Shown here piece by piece: positions 44,092 through 54,005 of a stretch of DNA of 64,000 nt (position 1 is its first letter; each line of letters opens with the position of its first letter). This DNA is from Limnohabitans sp. Hippo3. GTDB taxonomy: Bacteria > Pseudomonadota > Gammaproteobacteria > Burkholderiales > Burkholderiaceae_C. The notes beneath the pieces are model-generated. The model did not search any database. It was given only the letters and a program-made list of their open reading frames with translations, and was not told where the DNA came from. The position numbers and the translations under genes are program-made. The DNA is taken from the NCBI RefSeq assembly GCF_003063665.1, contig NZ_NESF01000012.1, positions 42,048-106,047 of the forward strand, written 5' to 3'.

Positions 44092-45600
44092 ATGCAGCAC
44101 CTGCCGCCATTCATCGCCCCCTCCGAGCACCACGATGCCGACAGCGCCTTGGCGCAAATCCAGCACATTTACCAGCACAGCGTGAACCACCTGCGCCAGG
44201 CCATGCGCGAGTTTGTGGCGGGTGCGGACATGACGGACACCCGGGTGCGGGCTTTTTACCCCTTTGTGCGGGTGCAGATCAGCAGTGCCAACCGCAAACC
44301 AGAGGGGTTGAACAGCCGCCTGAGCTACGGCTTTGTGGCCGAGCCTGGCCGGTTTGAGACCACGCTCACCCGGCCCGACCTGTTTGCCTTCTACATCCGC
44401 CAGCAACTGAGTTTGCTGCTGCAAAACCACGGCGTGAGCTTGCAGGTGGGCACCAGCAACCAGCCCATCCCCATCCACTTTTCCTTGGCCGAAGACGCGC
44501 ACATGGAAGGCAGCCTGAGCCCCGAGCGTCAGGCCCTGATGCGCGAGGTGTTTGACCTGCCGGACCTGAACGCCATGGACGACGGCATTGCCAATGGCAC
44601 GCACGAGCCGGCACCCTCCGAGGCCCGGCCGCTGTCGCTGTTCACCGCGCCGCGCATCGACTATTCACTGCAGCGCCTGCGCCACTACACCGGCACCTCG
44701 CCGCACTGGTTTCAGAACTATGTGCTGTTCACCAACTACCAGTTCTACATCGACGAGTTCATCGCGCTGGGCCGGGCCGAAATGCGCAAACCTGACAGCG
44801 AATACATCGCCTTTGTCGAACCCGGCAACATGGTCACCCGCCGCGTGGGCCTGCCCCCCGAAGACGTGGACGCCCTGGGCCAGATGCCACCTCGCCTGCC
44901 GCAAATGCCCGGCTACCACCTGGTGCGCGAGGGCCACAGCGGCATCACCATGGTCAACATCGGCGTCGGGCCCGCCAACGCCAAAACCATCACCGATCAC
45001 ATCGCCGTGCTGCGCCCACACGCTTGGCTGATGCTGGGCCACTGCGCGGGCCTGCGCACCACCCAGCAACTGGGCGACTACGTGCTGGCCCACGCCTATG
45101 TGCGCGAAGACCATGTACTCGATGAAGAGCTGCCGCTGTGGGTGCCGATCCCGGCGCTGGCCGAAGTGCAGGTGGCGCTCGAGCGTGCTGTGTCCGAAGT
45201 CACCGGCAGCCAAGGCCCCGAGCTCAAACGCCTGATGCGCACCGGCACCGTGGCCAGCACCGACAACCGCAACTGGGAGCTGCTGCCCACCCACAACGTG
45301 GCCAGTACGCCGCAGCGGCGCTTCAGCCAAAGCCGCGCCGTGGCACTCGACATGGAAAGCGCCACGATTGCAGCCAACGGTTTTCGCTTCCGGGTGCCCT
45401 ATGGCACTTTGTTGTGCGTGAGCGACAAGCCGCTGCACGGCGAGATCAAGCTGCCCGGCATGGCCAACCACTTTTACCGTGAGCGGGTCAACCAGCACCT
45501 GCAAATCGGCATCCGCGCCGTGACGCTGCTGCGCGACGCAGGCCCTGCGCAACTGCACAGCCGCAAACTGCGCAGCTTTGCCGAAGTGGCGTTCCAGTAA
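44092..45600 (+). CDS. amn: AMP nucleosidase
   Basis: A 502-residue protein with the N-terminal AMP nucleosidase domain (about 1-170; RAFYPFVRVQISSANR) and a C-terminal phosphorylase-like domain with ITMVNIGVGPANAKT and HCAGLRTTQQLGDYV, DMESATIAANGFRFRVPYG. It splits AMP to adenine and ribose 5-phosphate and so adjusts the adenylate pool. Length matches E. coli Amn. A large inverted repeat follows the stop codon. Confidence 0.93.
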   Translation: MQHLPPFIAPSEHHDADSALAQIQHIYQHSVNHLRQAMREFVAGADMTDTRVRAFYPFVRVQISSANRKPEGLNSRLSYGFVAEPGRFETTLTRPDLFAFYIRQQLSLLLQNHGVSLQVGTSNQPIPIHFSLAEDAHMEGSLSPERQALMREVFDLPDLNAMDDGIANGTHEPAPSEARPLSLFTAPRIDYSLQRLRHYTGTSPHWFQNYVLFTNYQFYIDEFIALGRAEMRKPDSEYIAFVEPGNMVTRRVGLPPEDVDALGQMPPRLPQMPGYHLVREGHSGITMVNIGVGPANAKTITDHIAVLRPHAWLMLGHCAGLRTTQQLGDYVLAHAYVREDHVLDEELPLWVPIPALAEVQVALERAVSEVTGSQGPELKRLMRTGTVASTDNRNWELLPTHNVASTPQRRFSQSRAVALDMESATIAANGFRFRVPYGTLLCVSDKPLHGEIKLPGMANHFYRERVNQHLQIGIRAVTLLRDAGPAQLHSRKLRSFAEVAFQ

Positions 45601-45625
45601 CTGCCGTCAACCATGTGCCCCCCGT

Positions 45626-45691
45626 AGGTCGGTGGCTTTAGCCCCGACAGGCGTTCGCGATCCATCATGTCGGGGCTAAAGCCACCGACCT
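45626..45691. repeat. perfect 24-bp inverted repeat (two family-2 units)
   Basis: AGGTCGGTGGCTTTAGCCCC plus GACA (45626-45649) is matched exactly by its reverse complement at 45668-45691 across an 18-bp spacer. It would form a very stable hairpin between amn and gshB and may end or insulate amn transcription, though no U-run follows. Confidence 0.85.
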
Positions 45692-45712
45692 GAGAAACGA
45701 TACCCTTCTAGA

Positions 45713-46663
45713 ATGAACCTCATGCACATCCTTTTCATTGCCGACCCCCTCGAGTCCTTCAAGATTTACAAGGACACCACGTTTTCGATGATGCGCGAAG
45801 CGCAAAAACGCGGCCACCAGGTCGTGGCCTGCCAGATGACCGATGTGCGCTGGCAACAAGGCGAAGCCGTGTCTGCCCAAGTGCGCGACATCACGCTCAC
45901 CGGGCAAGCAGACACCTGGTTCACCCAAACCGGCACGCGCCGCGCCAACTTGAAAGACTTTGACGCCGTCATCATGCGCACCGACCCGCCGTTTGACAGC
46001 GAATACTTTTACGCCACCCACCTGCTGAGCCAGGCCGAGCGCGAAGGCGCCAAGGTGTTCAACAGCCCGGCAGCCCTGCGCAACCACCCCGAGAAACTGT
46101 CCATTCTGGAGTTTCCGCAGTTCATCGCACCCACGCTGGTCACCCGCAGCGAAGCCGACATCCGAGCTTTCCACGCCGAGCACGGCACCATCATCCTGAA
46201 GCCGCTGGACGGCATGGGGGGCACGGGCATCTTCAAGGTGGGTGCCGACGGTCTGAACCTGGGCGCGATCATCGAAACCCTGAACCGGGACGGTGCGCAG
46301 ACCGTGATGGTGCAAAAGTTTTTACCCGGCATCGCGCAAGGCGACAAGCGTGTGCTCTTGATCGGCGGCAAGCCCGTGCCGTTTTGTCTGGCGCGCATTC
46401 CGCAAGGCGGTGAAGTGCGCGGCAACCTGGCCGCAGGTGGCAAAGGCGTGGCACAACCGATTTCGGCGCGTGACCGCGAAATTGCCGAAACGCTGGGCCC
46501 GATCCTGATGGCGCGCGGCCTGATGCTGGTGGGTCTGGACATCATTGGCGAGAGCCTCACCGAGATCAACGTGACCAGCCCCACCTGCTTTCAGGAAATC
46601 ACCGACCAGATGGACTGCGACGTGGCAGCGCTGTTTTGGGACGCGGTGGAAGCGGCGCTCTGA
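45713..46663 (+). CDS. gshB: glutathione synthetase
   Basis: A 316-residue ATP-grasp ligase. HILFIADPLESFKIYKDTTF at the start, KPLDGMGGTGIFKV as the flexible ATP loop and EINVTSPTCFQEI near the end are GshB hallmarks. It joins gamma-glutamylcysteine and glycine. gshA is not in the window. The start could be the first or third codon (MNLMH); neither changes the call. Confidence 0.95.
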   Translation: MNLMHILFIADPLESFKIYKDTTFSMMREAQKRGHQVVACQMTDVRWQQGEAVSAQVRDITLTGQADTWFTQTGTRRANLKDFDAVIMRTDPPFDSEYFYATHLLSQAEREGAKVFNSPAALRNHPEKLSILEFPQFIAPTLVTRSEADIRAFHAEHGTIILKPLDGMGGTGIFKVGADGLNLGAIIETLNRDGAQTVMVQKFLPGIAQGDKRVLLIGGKPVPFCLARIPQGGEVRGNLAAGGKGVAQPISARDREIAETLGPILMARGLMLVGLDIIGESLTEINVTSPTCFQEITDQMDCDVAALFWDAVEAAL

Positions 46664-46687
46664 GCGCCGAGCCCCGCTCAAACCGAC

Positions 46688-46712
46688 TGTCGAACCTGAG
46701 GGTCCGACCTAG
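46688..46712. repeat. degenerate family-2 repeat
   Basis: TGTCGAACCTGAGGGTCCGA followed by CCTAG sits between the convergent gshB and amidotransferase genes; it is a diverged, reverse copy of the GTAGGTCGG...CCGACA element. Confidence 0.55.
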
Positions 46713-47473
46713 CCTTTCAGATCGCCGTCCTCAAAGGTGTACAAGCGCCCTGGCTCAAAGGCCACCCAGGCCTCGTCGGTGGTCAAAGGCGCGGTCACCA
46801 CCACCGCCACCCGGTCGGTCTCGCGGGTGTGCTCGGCAAAGTTCACGCTCAAGTCTTCGTCGCTCAAGGTCGCACGGTTGAAGGGGTGTCTGCGCAGCAC
46901 GTAATGCAAATGCGTGCTGGCATGCGCCCACAGCGCCTGCCCGTTGGACAACAAGAAGTTGAAGGTGCCAAAGCGGGCGATCTGCGGCACCAGCTCGCGC
47001 AAGGTCAGCGACATTTCCTGAACGCTCGGCACACTGGCGTGTGACTTGGCCAACTCTTGCATCAGCCAGCAAAACGCCCGCTCGCTGTCGGTCTGCCCCA
47101 CGGGCTTGAAGCTGCCGTGCAGGCGCGGTGCGTAGTCCACCAGATTGCCGTTGTGCGCAAACACCCAGTAGCGGCCCCACAGCTCGCGCACAAAAGGGTG
47201 GCAGTTCTCCAGACTCACCACGCCTTGCGTGGCCTTGCGGATGTGGGCGATGACGTTCTGGCTCTGGATCGGGTAACGCCGAATCAGATCGGCAATCGGC
47301 GATGTGCTGGCGCTTTGGTGGTCCACAAAGTGGCGCACACCCAGCCCCTCAAAAAAGGCGATGCCCCAGCCATCGCCATGGTGGTCGGTGAGGCCGCCGC
47401 GCTGGGCAAAGCCACTGAAGCTGAAGGTCACATCGGTGGGGGTGTTGCAGTTCATGCCGAGCAGTTGGCACAT
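46709..47473 (-). CDS. class II glutamine amidotransferase (YafJ family)
   Basis: A 254-residue Ntn-type amidotransferase domain protein. C2 (MCQLLGMN) becomes the N-terminal nucleophile after Met removal; RGGLTDHHGDGWGIAFF and AHIRKATQG are glutaminase motifs. No synthetase partner domain is present, as usual for the YafJ/GATase_6 group, whose function is not settled. It begins 3 bp after the stop of the MFS gene, so they are likely co-transcribed. Confidence 0.88.
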   Translation of the reverse strand: MCQLLGMNCNTPTDVTFSFSGFAQRGGLTDHHGDGWGIAFFEGLGVRHFVDHQSASTSPIADLIRRYPIQSQNVIAHIRKATQGVVSLENCHPFVRELWGRYWVFAHNGNLVDYAPRLHGSFKPVGQTDSERAFCWLMQELAKSHASVPSVQEMSLTLRELVPQIARFGTFNFLLSNGQALWAHASTHLHYVLRRHPFNRATLSDEDLSVNFAEHTRETDRVAVVVTAPLTTDEAWVAFEPGRLYTFEDGDLKG

Positions 47474-47476
47474 GGT

Positions 47477-48994
47477 TCACTCCTTGTGGGGCGCAGCACC
47501 CGCGTCGCCCATTTTCCAGGCCGCCAGGAGGGCCAGCGCCGTGATCACGGCCAAAAACACAAAAGTTTCGTTGAACGCCCGCAAACCCACGCCACGGCTC
47601 AACGGTGACGATGCAGCCTGGGCGGCCAGGCGCCACTCCAGCACGATGGCGCAAATGCTCACGCCCGCCGCGCCGCCCAACATGCGCACAAAACCGATCA
47701 CGCTGGACGCCTGCGGGATCAGGTCCTTGGGCAAGCCCCGCAAAGCGCCCAGATTGAGCGAAGGCAGGATGAAGCCCAGACCAATGCGCCCCAGAATCAC
47801 CAAAATCCAGAGCAAGGCCAGGCCTGCCGCAGGGTGCACCAGCGGCATGAGCGCAAACGACAGCGCCAGCATGGCCAGACCCCAGCTCACCCAATAGGCG
47901 GGCGGGAACCGATTGGACAAACGCCCCACCACCGCGATGGTCACGGCCAGCAAAATACCCGCTGGCAACAAAGCCGCGCCAATGTAGGACGGCGACAGGC
48001 CCAGCCCCATCTGCATGTAGACCGGCAACAAATAAGTGGAGCCAAACAGCGCGATGCCGTAGGTGAAAGACACCAGCGACCCCATGGCGAAATTGCGGTG
48101 GCCAAACACACGCAGGTTCATGAGCGGCCCCCGCGTAGGCTGCCTCGAAGCGCTGCGGCTTGCGTGGCGACGGGCGCGCCGACCCGGCTGCAGCAAATGG
48201 CGTTGCCAAGCCACAAACACCGCCATGCCCACACCCGCCAGCGCCAGCAGCACCACCGCCACCGTGTCGTCATCGCCGCGCAACTGCACCAGACCGTTGA
48301 GCAGCATCAAGGTGGAAGCGCTGGCCAGCGCCAGCCCGATCCAGTCCAGGCCCGGGCTGCCCGCATCGGCCTGCACGCCGCCCGGGGCCGTGGTGGGCAC
48401 ATAACGGCGCGACAGCCACAGCGCCACCATGGCCAGCGGCACCACCATGAAAAAGATCGAACGCCAGCCGAACACATCGACCAGCACACCGCCGATGCTG
48501 GGGCCAATGGCCGGGGCCAGCACCACACCCATGCCAAACAGCCCGCTGGCACGGCCCTGCTCTTCGGGCGCAAAGGCGCGCAAGATGATGATCGCGGGAA
48601 TGGGCTGCACCACGCCTGCGGCCAGGCCCTCGGCCACGCGGGCGGCCATGACCAGCGGGAAATCGTTGGCGAAGCCGCCCACCACGCCGCCGCCCAGCAG
48701 CAGCCACATGCACACCTCGTACACCCGGCGGTAGCCATAGCGCGACAACAACCAGGGCGTGGTCAGCATGGACACCGTCATCGCCACCATGAAACCCGAG
48801 GTGACCCACTGCACGCGGCTTTGACCCAGGGTGAAGTGCTGGCTCATGTCGGGAATGGCCACGTTCATGATGGTCGACGACATCACCGCCGCCATGGAAC
48901 CCAGCATGACCGACATCAACAAAAGCCAACGGTGGCGCTCGCCGTAGCGCGCTTTCAGCGCCTGCAGGCTGTGGGGGCCTTGGGCCAGGCTCAT
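47477..48994 (-). CDS. MFS multidrug efflux transporter, DHA2 (14-span) type
   Basis: A 505-residue transporter started at the ATG at 48994 (MSLAQGPHS), which overlaps the previous gene by ATGA. MNVAIPDMSQHFTLGQSRVQ and WVTSGFMVAMTV are the first-loop motifs of the EmrB/QacA group, and GPSIGGVLVDVFGWRSIFF is motif C. An Arg-rich loop in the middle (about 274-292) is cytosolic. It exports unknown toxic compounds with proton exchange. A longer start at 49069 lies inside the upstream gene and is rejected. Confidence 0.88.
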   Translation of the reverse strand: MSLAQGPHSLQALKARYGERHRWLLLMSVMLGSMAAVMSSTIMNVAIPDMSQHFTLGQSRVQWVTSGFMVAMTVSMLTTPWLLSRYGYRRVYEVCMWLLLGGGVVGGFANDFPLVMAARVAEGLAAGVVQPIPAIIILRAFAPEEQGRASGLFGMGVVLAPAIGPSIGGVLVDVFGWRSIFFMVVPLAMVALWLSRRYVPTTAPGGVQADAGSPGLDWIGLALASASTLMLLNGLVQLRGDDDTVAVVLLALAGVGMAVFVAWQRHLLQPGRRARRHASRSASRQPTRGPLMNLRVFGHRNFAMGSLVSFTYGIALFGSTYLLPVYMQMGLGLSPSYIGAALLPAGILLAVTIAVVGRLSNRFPPAYWVSWGLAMLALSFALMPLVHPAAGLALLWILVILGRIGLGFILPSLNLGALRGLPKDLIPQASSVIGFVRMLGGAAGVSICAIVLEWRLAAQAASSPLSRGVGLRAFNETFVFLAVITALALLAAWKMGDAGAAPHKE

Positions 48995-49248
48995 GCGCCC
49001 TCGCCTTGGTTTTGGCCTTGGTTTTGGCCTTGTGATGGCGGCGTAGACGCCGCGACACAGGCCGCGCAAATGCAGGCTTTGTTGCGGGCCGCTTCAGGGA
49101 CTTGTTTCAGCAAATCGGCACTGAACTCAACGCGCGTGCACCAGCACGGCCCGGGCGCTGCGGCTCCGGTGTTGGGCGCGGCCATGGCGCAGGCATTGGA
49201 CTGCCCGCACAAAGGGCAGCGGCATGGGTCAAGGGCAGACTGCGGCAT
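48991..49248 (-). CDS. small cysteine-rich CWC protein
   Basis: An 85-residue protein with Cys in CRCPLCGQSNAC, CWC and ACICAAC, the pattern of the cysteine-rich CWC family, which probably binds a metal. The end carries a short (GQNQ) repeat with GQNQGQNQGEGA. It overlaps the MFS gene start by 4 bp. Function is unknown. Confidence 0.8.
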   Translation of the reverse strand: MPQSALDPCRCPLCGQSNACAMAAPNTGAAAPGPCWCTRVEFSADLLKQVPEAARNKACICAACVAASTPPSQGQNQGQNQGEGA

Positions 49249-49260
49249 GGCGGTGAAATC

Positions 49261-49494
49261 TCAGTTGTTGCCCTCGCGGCGACGCTGCGCGTCACGCCAC
49301 AGGCGAATGGCCAGCACCACCATGGGCGCGTTGTGCAGGAAAAAATCAAAGATGTCGATGGGCTTGCTCAAACTGCCCTCGGTGAGCATGCGCCACTTTT
49401 CCACCAGGTGCGGCTCGGGCACAAAAGGGGCACCCGCCAAATAAACGGCAATGGCCACCAGCCACCACTTCGGAATCCGGTCAATCCAGCGCAT
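49261..49494 (-). CDS. small membrane protein of unknown function
   Basis: A 77-residue protein started at the ATG at 49494 with a perfect AGGAGG 6 bp upstream. WWLVAIAVYLAGAPFV (about 10-25) and FLHNAPMVVLAIRLW (about 53-67) are likely membrane spans, the loop between is polar (PEPHLVEKWRML), and the end is basic. It precedes the CWC gene by 12 bp in the same direction. No function recognised. Confidence 0.75.
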   Translation of the reverse strand: MRWIDRIPKWWLVAIAVYLAGAPFVPEPHLVEKWRMLTEGSLSKPIDIFDFFLHNAPMVVLAIRLWRDAQRRREGNN

Positions 49495-49558
49495 TGCGCC
49501 CTCCTGAAAACCCCTATTTTCAGGGATGACCGGTGCAGCAACGCATGACCCACAGCAA

Positions 49559-49585
49559 AACGGCTCCCGAAGGAGCCGTTTTTTC
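49559..49585. terminator. bidirectional intrinsic terminator
   Basis: AACGGCTCC-CGAA-GGAGCCGTT with T-runs on one side and A-runs on the other, lying 22 bp beyond the end of the malate synthase gene. It fits termination of that leftward gene. Confidence 0.85.
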
Positions 49586-49606
49586 AAGTACCAGACCTGC
49601 CCGAAA

Positions 49607-51838
49607 TCAGGCCGCCTTGACCTTCAGGCGCCAGGCGTGCAGCAGGGGCTCGGTGTAACCGCTAGGTTGCGCCTTGCCTTTGAAGACCAGGTCGCAAGCA
49701 GCTTTGTAAGCGGCCGACTTGGCGAAGTTGCCGGCCATGGGCTGGTAAGCCCCGTCGCCCGCGTTTTGCGCGTCCACCACAGCGGCCATGCGCTCCATGG
49801 TTTGCTTGACCTGCTTTTCGGTGACCACGCCGTGGTGCAGCCAGTTGGCCATATGCTGGCTGGAAATGCGCAGCGTGGCGCGGTCTTCCATCAGGCCCAC
49901 ACCGTTGATGTCAGGCACCTTGGAGCAGCCCACGCCCTGGTCGACCCAGCGCACCACATAACCCAGGATGCCCTGGGCGTTATTGTCGAGTTCTTTTTGC
50001 TTGTCTTCCTCAGACCAGTTGGCGGCGTCTTTGGCGACCACAGGGAACTGCAGCAAGGCGTTGAGCGTGTCTTCGCGCAGTTGTTTCGGGTCTTGCTTGG
50101 CCACCGCCTTTTCCATCTGCTTTTGCAGGGCAGGCACATCCACCTGGTGGTAGTGCATGGCGTGCAGCGTGGCGGCGGTGGGGCTGGGCACCCAGGCGGT
50201 GTTGGCACCGGCCATGGGGTGACCAATCTTGGCCTTAAGCATGTCGGCCATCAGGTCGGGCATGGCCCACATGCCTTTGCCGATCTGGGCGCGACCACGC
50301 AGGCCGCAGGCCAGGCCCACGTTGACGTTGTTCTTCTCGTAGGCCGCCAGCCAAGTGCTGTTCTTGATGTCGCCCTTGCGCATGACGGGGCCAGCCAGCA
50401 TGCAGGTGTGCATCTCGTCGCCCGTGCGGTCCAGGAAGCCGGTGTTGATGAAGGCCACGCGGCTCTTGGCTGCGGCGATGCAGGCCTTGAGGTTGGCGCT
50501 GGTACGGCGCTCTTCGTCCATGATGCCCAGCTTGACGGTGGAGGGCTTCATGCCGATGACTTTTTCGACACGGCCAAACAGCTCGTCGGCAAAGGCCACT
50601 TCGGCCGGGCCGTGCATCTTGGGCTTGACGATGTAGACGCTGCCGGTGCGGCTGTTGCGCAGCGGGTGCGAAGACTTTTTCTGCAAGTCCACCAGGGCGC
50701 AGGTCACGGTGATCATCGCGTCCATGATGCCCTCGGGGATCTCTTTCATGCTGCCATCGGCGGCTTTGTAGAGGATGGCGGGGTTGGTCATCAGGTGACC
50801 GACGTTGCGCACAAACATGAGCGAGCGGCCGTGCAATTTGACCGTGCCCTTGCCTGTGGGTTTGGTGTACTCGCGGTCACCGTTCATGGTGCGGGTGAAG
50901 GTCTTGCCGCCCTTTTGCACTTCTTCGCTCAAGGTGCCTTGCAAAATGCCCAGCCAGTTGCTGTAGGCCAGCACTTTGTCTTCGGCGTCCACCGCGGCCA
51001 CCGAGTCTTCCAGATCCAGGATGGTGGACAAGGCGCTTTCAGCGATCAGGTCGGACACGCCAGCCGGGTCGGTCTTGCCGATGGGGGTGTTCTTGTTGAT
51101 CTGCAGGTCCAGGTGCAGGCCGTTGTGCACGAACAGCACCGAGGCGGGGGCCTTGGCATTACCGGTGTAGCCCACGAACTGCTTGGCGTCTGCCAGGGTC
51201 GTGCTCTTGCCATTGGCCAGGGTCACCACCAACTTGCCTGCCTTGACGGCATAGCCCTTGCTGCCCACGTGCGAGCCGGTCTTCAGTGGTGCCGTGCGGT
51301 CGAGCACATGGCGGCAGTAGTCGATGACTTTGGCGCCACGCTTGGGGTTGTAGCCCGAGCCTTTTTCGCAGCCATCGGCTTCGCTGATCGCGTCGGTGCC
51401 GTACAGCGCGTCGTACAAGCTGCCCCAACGGGCGTTGGCGGCGTTCAGGGCGTAACGGGCGTTCAAAATCGGCACGACCAGCTGCGGACCGGCCAGCTTG
51501 GCCAGCTCGGCGTCCACGTTGGCGGTGGTGGCCTGCGCATTCTTGGGCTCGGGCACCAGGTAGCCGATCTGGCTCAGGTATTTGCGGTAGGCCTTCATGG
51601 CCTTGCCCTCAAGCACGGGGCCGGGGTTGGCGATGTGCCATTCGTCCATGGCGGTCTGGATGCGGTCACGCTCGGCCAGCAGGGCGATGTTTTTCGGGGC
51701 CAGGTCGGTCACGATGTCGTTGAAGCCCTTCCAGAACTTGTCTTGGTCCACGCCAGTGGCGGGCAGCATCTGGTCGTTGATGAAACTCAGCAAGGGATTG
51801 GCCACTTGCAGGTTGTGGATCGCGGTGCGTGCAGTCAT
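49607..51838 (-). CDS. glcB: malate synthase G
   Basis: A 743-residue protein, somewhat longer than the typical 720-730. It contains [37 protein letters not shown] (catalytic Asp/Glu region), [18 protein letters not shown] and [16 protein letters not shown] as in GlcB. It condenses glyoxylate and acetyl-CoA to malate. It is monocistronic here, ends at a strong terminator, and diverges from the HMG-CoA lyase gene. No other glc gene is present. Confidence 0.95.
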   Translation of the reverse strand: MTARTAIHNLQVANPLLSFINDQMLPATGVDQDKFWKGFNDIVTDLAPKNIALLAERDRIQTAMDEWHIANPGPVLEGKAMKAYRKYLSQIGYLVPEPKNAQATTANVDAELAKLAGPQLVVPILNARYALNAANARWGSLYDALYGTDAISEADGCEKGSGYNPKRGAKVIDYCRHVLDRTAPLKTGSHVGSKGYAVKAGKLVVTLANGKSTTLADAKQFVGYTGNAKAPASVLFVHNGLHLDLQINKNTPIGKTDPAGVSDLIAESALSTILDLEDSVAAVDAEDKVLAYSNWLGILQGTLSEEVQKGGKTFTRTMNGDREYTKPTGKGTVKLHGRSLMFVRNVGHLMTNPAILYKAADGSMKEIPEGIMDAMITVTCALVDLQKKSSHPLRNSRTGSVYIVKPKMHGPAEVAFADELFGRVEKVIGMKPSTVKLGIMDEERRTSANLKACIAAAKSRVAFINTGFLDRTGDEMHTCMLAGPVMRKGDIKNSTWLAAYEKNNVNVGLACGLRGRAQIGKGMWAMPDLMADMLKAKIGHPMAGANTAWVPSPTAATLHAMHYHQVDVPALQKQMEKAVAKQDPKQLREDTLNALLQFPVVAKDAANWSEEDKQKELDNNAQGILGYVVRWVDQGVGCSKVPDINGVGLMEDRATLRISSQHMANWLHHGVVTEKQVKQTMERMAAVVDAQNAGDGAYQPMAGNFAKSAAYKAACDLVFKGKAQPSGYTEPLLHAWRLKVKAA

Positions 51839-52012
51839 GGAAGCCTCGAAAGGATGTTGAAAAACGGAAGGAATGTCGCTCAGGGCATGGTCACCACAGA
51901 GCCTCGATCTGACGTGAAAGGACTTTATTCTAAGTTTGTATGCAGATAAACCCGTTCAAATGCCATAAACCCATGACTTTTCTGCACAAATCCGCTGTTG
52001 TCTAATCCTGTC

Positions 52013-52936
52013 ATGACCCGCATTGACCCTCCAGCCGTCCTGATCAGCGAAGTCGGCCCGCGCGATGGCCTGCAATCGGTGACAGCTACCATGCCCACAG
52101 CCGACAAGCTGCGCTGGATCGACGCGCTCGCAGCCGCAGGCCTGCGCGAGATCGAAGTGGCCTCGTTTGTGCCCGCCCAACTCTTGCCCCAAATGGCCGA
52201 TGCCGCGCAGGTGGTGCAGCATGCCCTGCGCCACTCGGGTGTGCGTGTGATGGCGCTGGTGCCCAATCTGCGCGGCGCACAGGCCGCACTGCAAGCGGGC
52301 GCGCAAAAGCTCACCCTGCCCGTGTCGGCCAGCCCCGCGCATTCCCTGGCCAATGTGCGCAAGACGCCCGAAGCCATGGTCGACGAGGTGCGGGCCGTCT
52401 TGCGCCTGCGCGACGAGATCGCGCCCGGCGTGCCGGTGGAAGTGGGCATGTCCACCGCCTTTGGCTGCACGCTGCAAGGCGCGGTGCCCGAGGACGATGT
52501 GCTGCGCCTGGCAGCGCAACTGGCGCAAGCAGGGGTGAACGAGATCGGCCTGTCGGACACCACCGGCATGGGCAACCCGGCCCAGGTGAGCCGGCTGTTC
52601 AAGCGCATGTTTCAGGAAATCGGCCCACTCACAGGCGCGGCCCACATGCACAACACCCGGGGCCTGGGCTTGGCCAATTGCCTGGCCGCTTACGAGGCGG
52701 GCGTGCGCACCTTCGACAGTTCTCTGGGCGGTTTGGGTGGCTGCCCTTATGCCCCAGGTGCTTCGGGCAATGTGGTGACGGAAGATCTGGTCTTCATGTT
52801 CGAGGCCATGGGCGTGTCGACCGGCATCGACCTGAACCGGCTCATGGCCGCACGCGCGCCTTTGAGAGCCGGGCTGCCCGGCGAGCCGCTGTATGGCATG
52901 ACGCCCGAGGCGGGCTTGCCCAAGGGCTGGGTTTGA
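52013..52936 (+). CDS. mvaB: hydroxymethylglutaryl-CoA lyase
   Basis: A 307-residue TIM barrel of the DRE-TIM family. SEVGPRDGLQSV (R17, D18) binds metal and substrate, HMHNTRGLGLANCL carries the two His metal ligands, and GLGGCPYAPGASGN holds the catalytic cysteine loop. It cleaves HMG-CoA to acetyl-CoA and acetoacetate, the end of leucine breakdown. The start is taken at the ATG at 52013; an in-frame TTG five codons earlier is possible. It stands alone with a LysR gene behind it. Confidence 0.92.
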   Translation: MTRIDPPAVLISEVGPRDGLQSVTATMPTADKLRWIDALAAAGLREIEVASFVPAQLLPQMADAAQVVQHALRHSGVRVMALVPNLRGAQAALQAGAQKLTLPVSASPAHSLANVRKTPEAMVDEVRAVLRLRDEIAPGVPVEVGMSTAFGCTLQGAVPEDDVLRLAAQLAQAGVNEIGLSDTTGMGNPAQVSRLFKRMFQEIGPLTGAAHMHNTRGLGLANCLAAYEAGVRTFDSSLGGLGGCPYAPGASGNVVTEDLVFMFEAMGVSTGIDLNRLMAARAPLRAGLPGEPLYGMTPEAGLPKGWV

Positions 52937-53010
52937 TACAAGCATCCTCGCGCATCAATCACCCATCGCGACGGCGACATTGCAACCTTGAACCCGCATA
53001 ATCGGGTCGC

Positions 53011-53937
53011 ATGGACAAGCTCAAAGCCTTCGAAACTTTTGTCTCGGTTGCCACCAAGGGCAGCCTGACCGCCGCAGCCCGAGCCGAGGGCGTGGCTCCG
53101 GCCATCATCGGCCGCAGGCTCGATGCGCTAGAGGAAAGCCTGGGCGTGAAGCTGCTGGTGCGCACCACCCGGCGCATCACCCTGACCCACGAAGGCAGCG
53201 CTTTTCTGGAAGATTGCCAGCGCCTGCTCTCGGATGTGGCCAATGCCGAAGCCAGTGTGTCGGCGGGCGGCGTCAAGGCGAGCGGCCATTTGCGCATCAC
53301 CGCCCCGGCCGGGTTTGGCCGCCGCCATGTGGCCCCGCTGGTGCCGCGCTTTCGCGAACTGCACCCCGATGTGACGATTTCGCTCAACCTGAGCGACCGG
53401 GTGGTGGACCTGGCGGCCGAGGGCTTTGACTGCGCCGTGCGCGTAGGCGACCTGCCCGACAGTTCGCTGGTCAGTGTGCGCATGGCCGACAACCGCCGCC
53501 TGTGCGTGGCCACCCCGGCTTATCTGGCGCGGCGCGGCACGCCACAACAACCCTCTGATTTGCTGCAGCACGACTGCCTGACCCTGTCGAGCGATGCCTC
53601 GCAAACCCGGGGCTGGGCTTTTCGCAACCCCGCAGACGGTGGCCAGGACGTGGTGCACCTGCGCCCGGGCGGGCCGCTCGACTGCTCGGACGGTCAAGTG
53701 CTGCACGACTGGTGCCTGGCAGGTTATGGCATCGCCTGGCGCAGCACCTGGGAGGTGGAGGGCGAAATCCGCTCGGGCCAATTGGTGGCGGTGCTGGAAG
53801 AGTTTGCGGCACCCCCCAACGGGATTTTTGTGGTTTTCCCTCAGCGCAAGCACCTGCCGCTGCGCGTGCGCTTGTGGATCGACCACCTCAAACACCACTA
53901 CGCCCAGCCCGGTTACTGGCAAACGGCCCATCACTGA
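53011..53937 (+). CDS. LysR family transcriptional regulator
   Basis: A 308-residue regulator. The winged helix is at the start ([40 protein letters not shown]), and the substrate-binding domain follows, with [20 protein letters not shown] typical of the DsdC/CrgA group. It sits between the HMG-CoA lyase gene and argS on the same strand, 68 bp before argS. Its target and effector cannot be read from here. Confidence 0.9.
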   Translation: MDKLKAFETFVSVATKGSLTAAARAEGVAPAIIGRRLDALEESLGVKLLVRTTRRITLTHEGSAFLEDCQRLLSDVANAEASVSAGGVKASGHLRITAPAGFGRRHVAPLVPRFRELHPDVTISLNLSDRVVDLAAEGFDCAVRVGDLPDSSLVSVRMADNRRLCVATPAYLARRGTPQQPSDLLQHDCLTLSSDASQTRGWAFRNPADGGQDVVHLRPGGPLDCSDGQVLHDWCLAGYGIAWRSTWEVEGEIRSGQLVAVLEEFAAPPNGIFVVFPQRKHLPLRVRLWIDHLKHHYAQPGYWQTAHH

Positions 53938-54005
53938 GCCCGAAAGCCACGGCAACCTGCCCTAAAGCCCAGCGCCTTGGGGCCCAAGCCGTAAAATCGC
54001 GCCCT

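Noticed and set aside
49526..51949. Open frame of 807 codons antisense to malate synthase G
   Set aside because: Shadow of the glcB gene; composition is typical of a reverse-strand artefact.
53712..54005. N-terminal extension of ArgS by 98 residues
   Set aside because: It overlaps the LysR gene in another frame and the ATG at 54006 gives the standard ArgS start.
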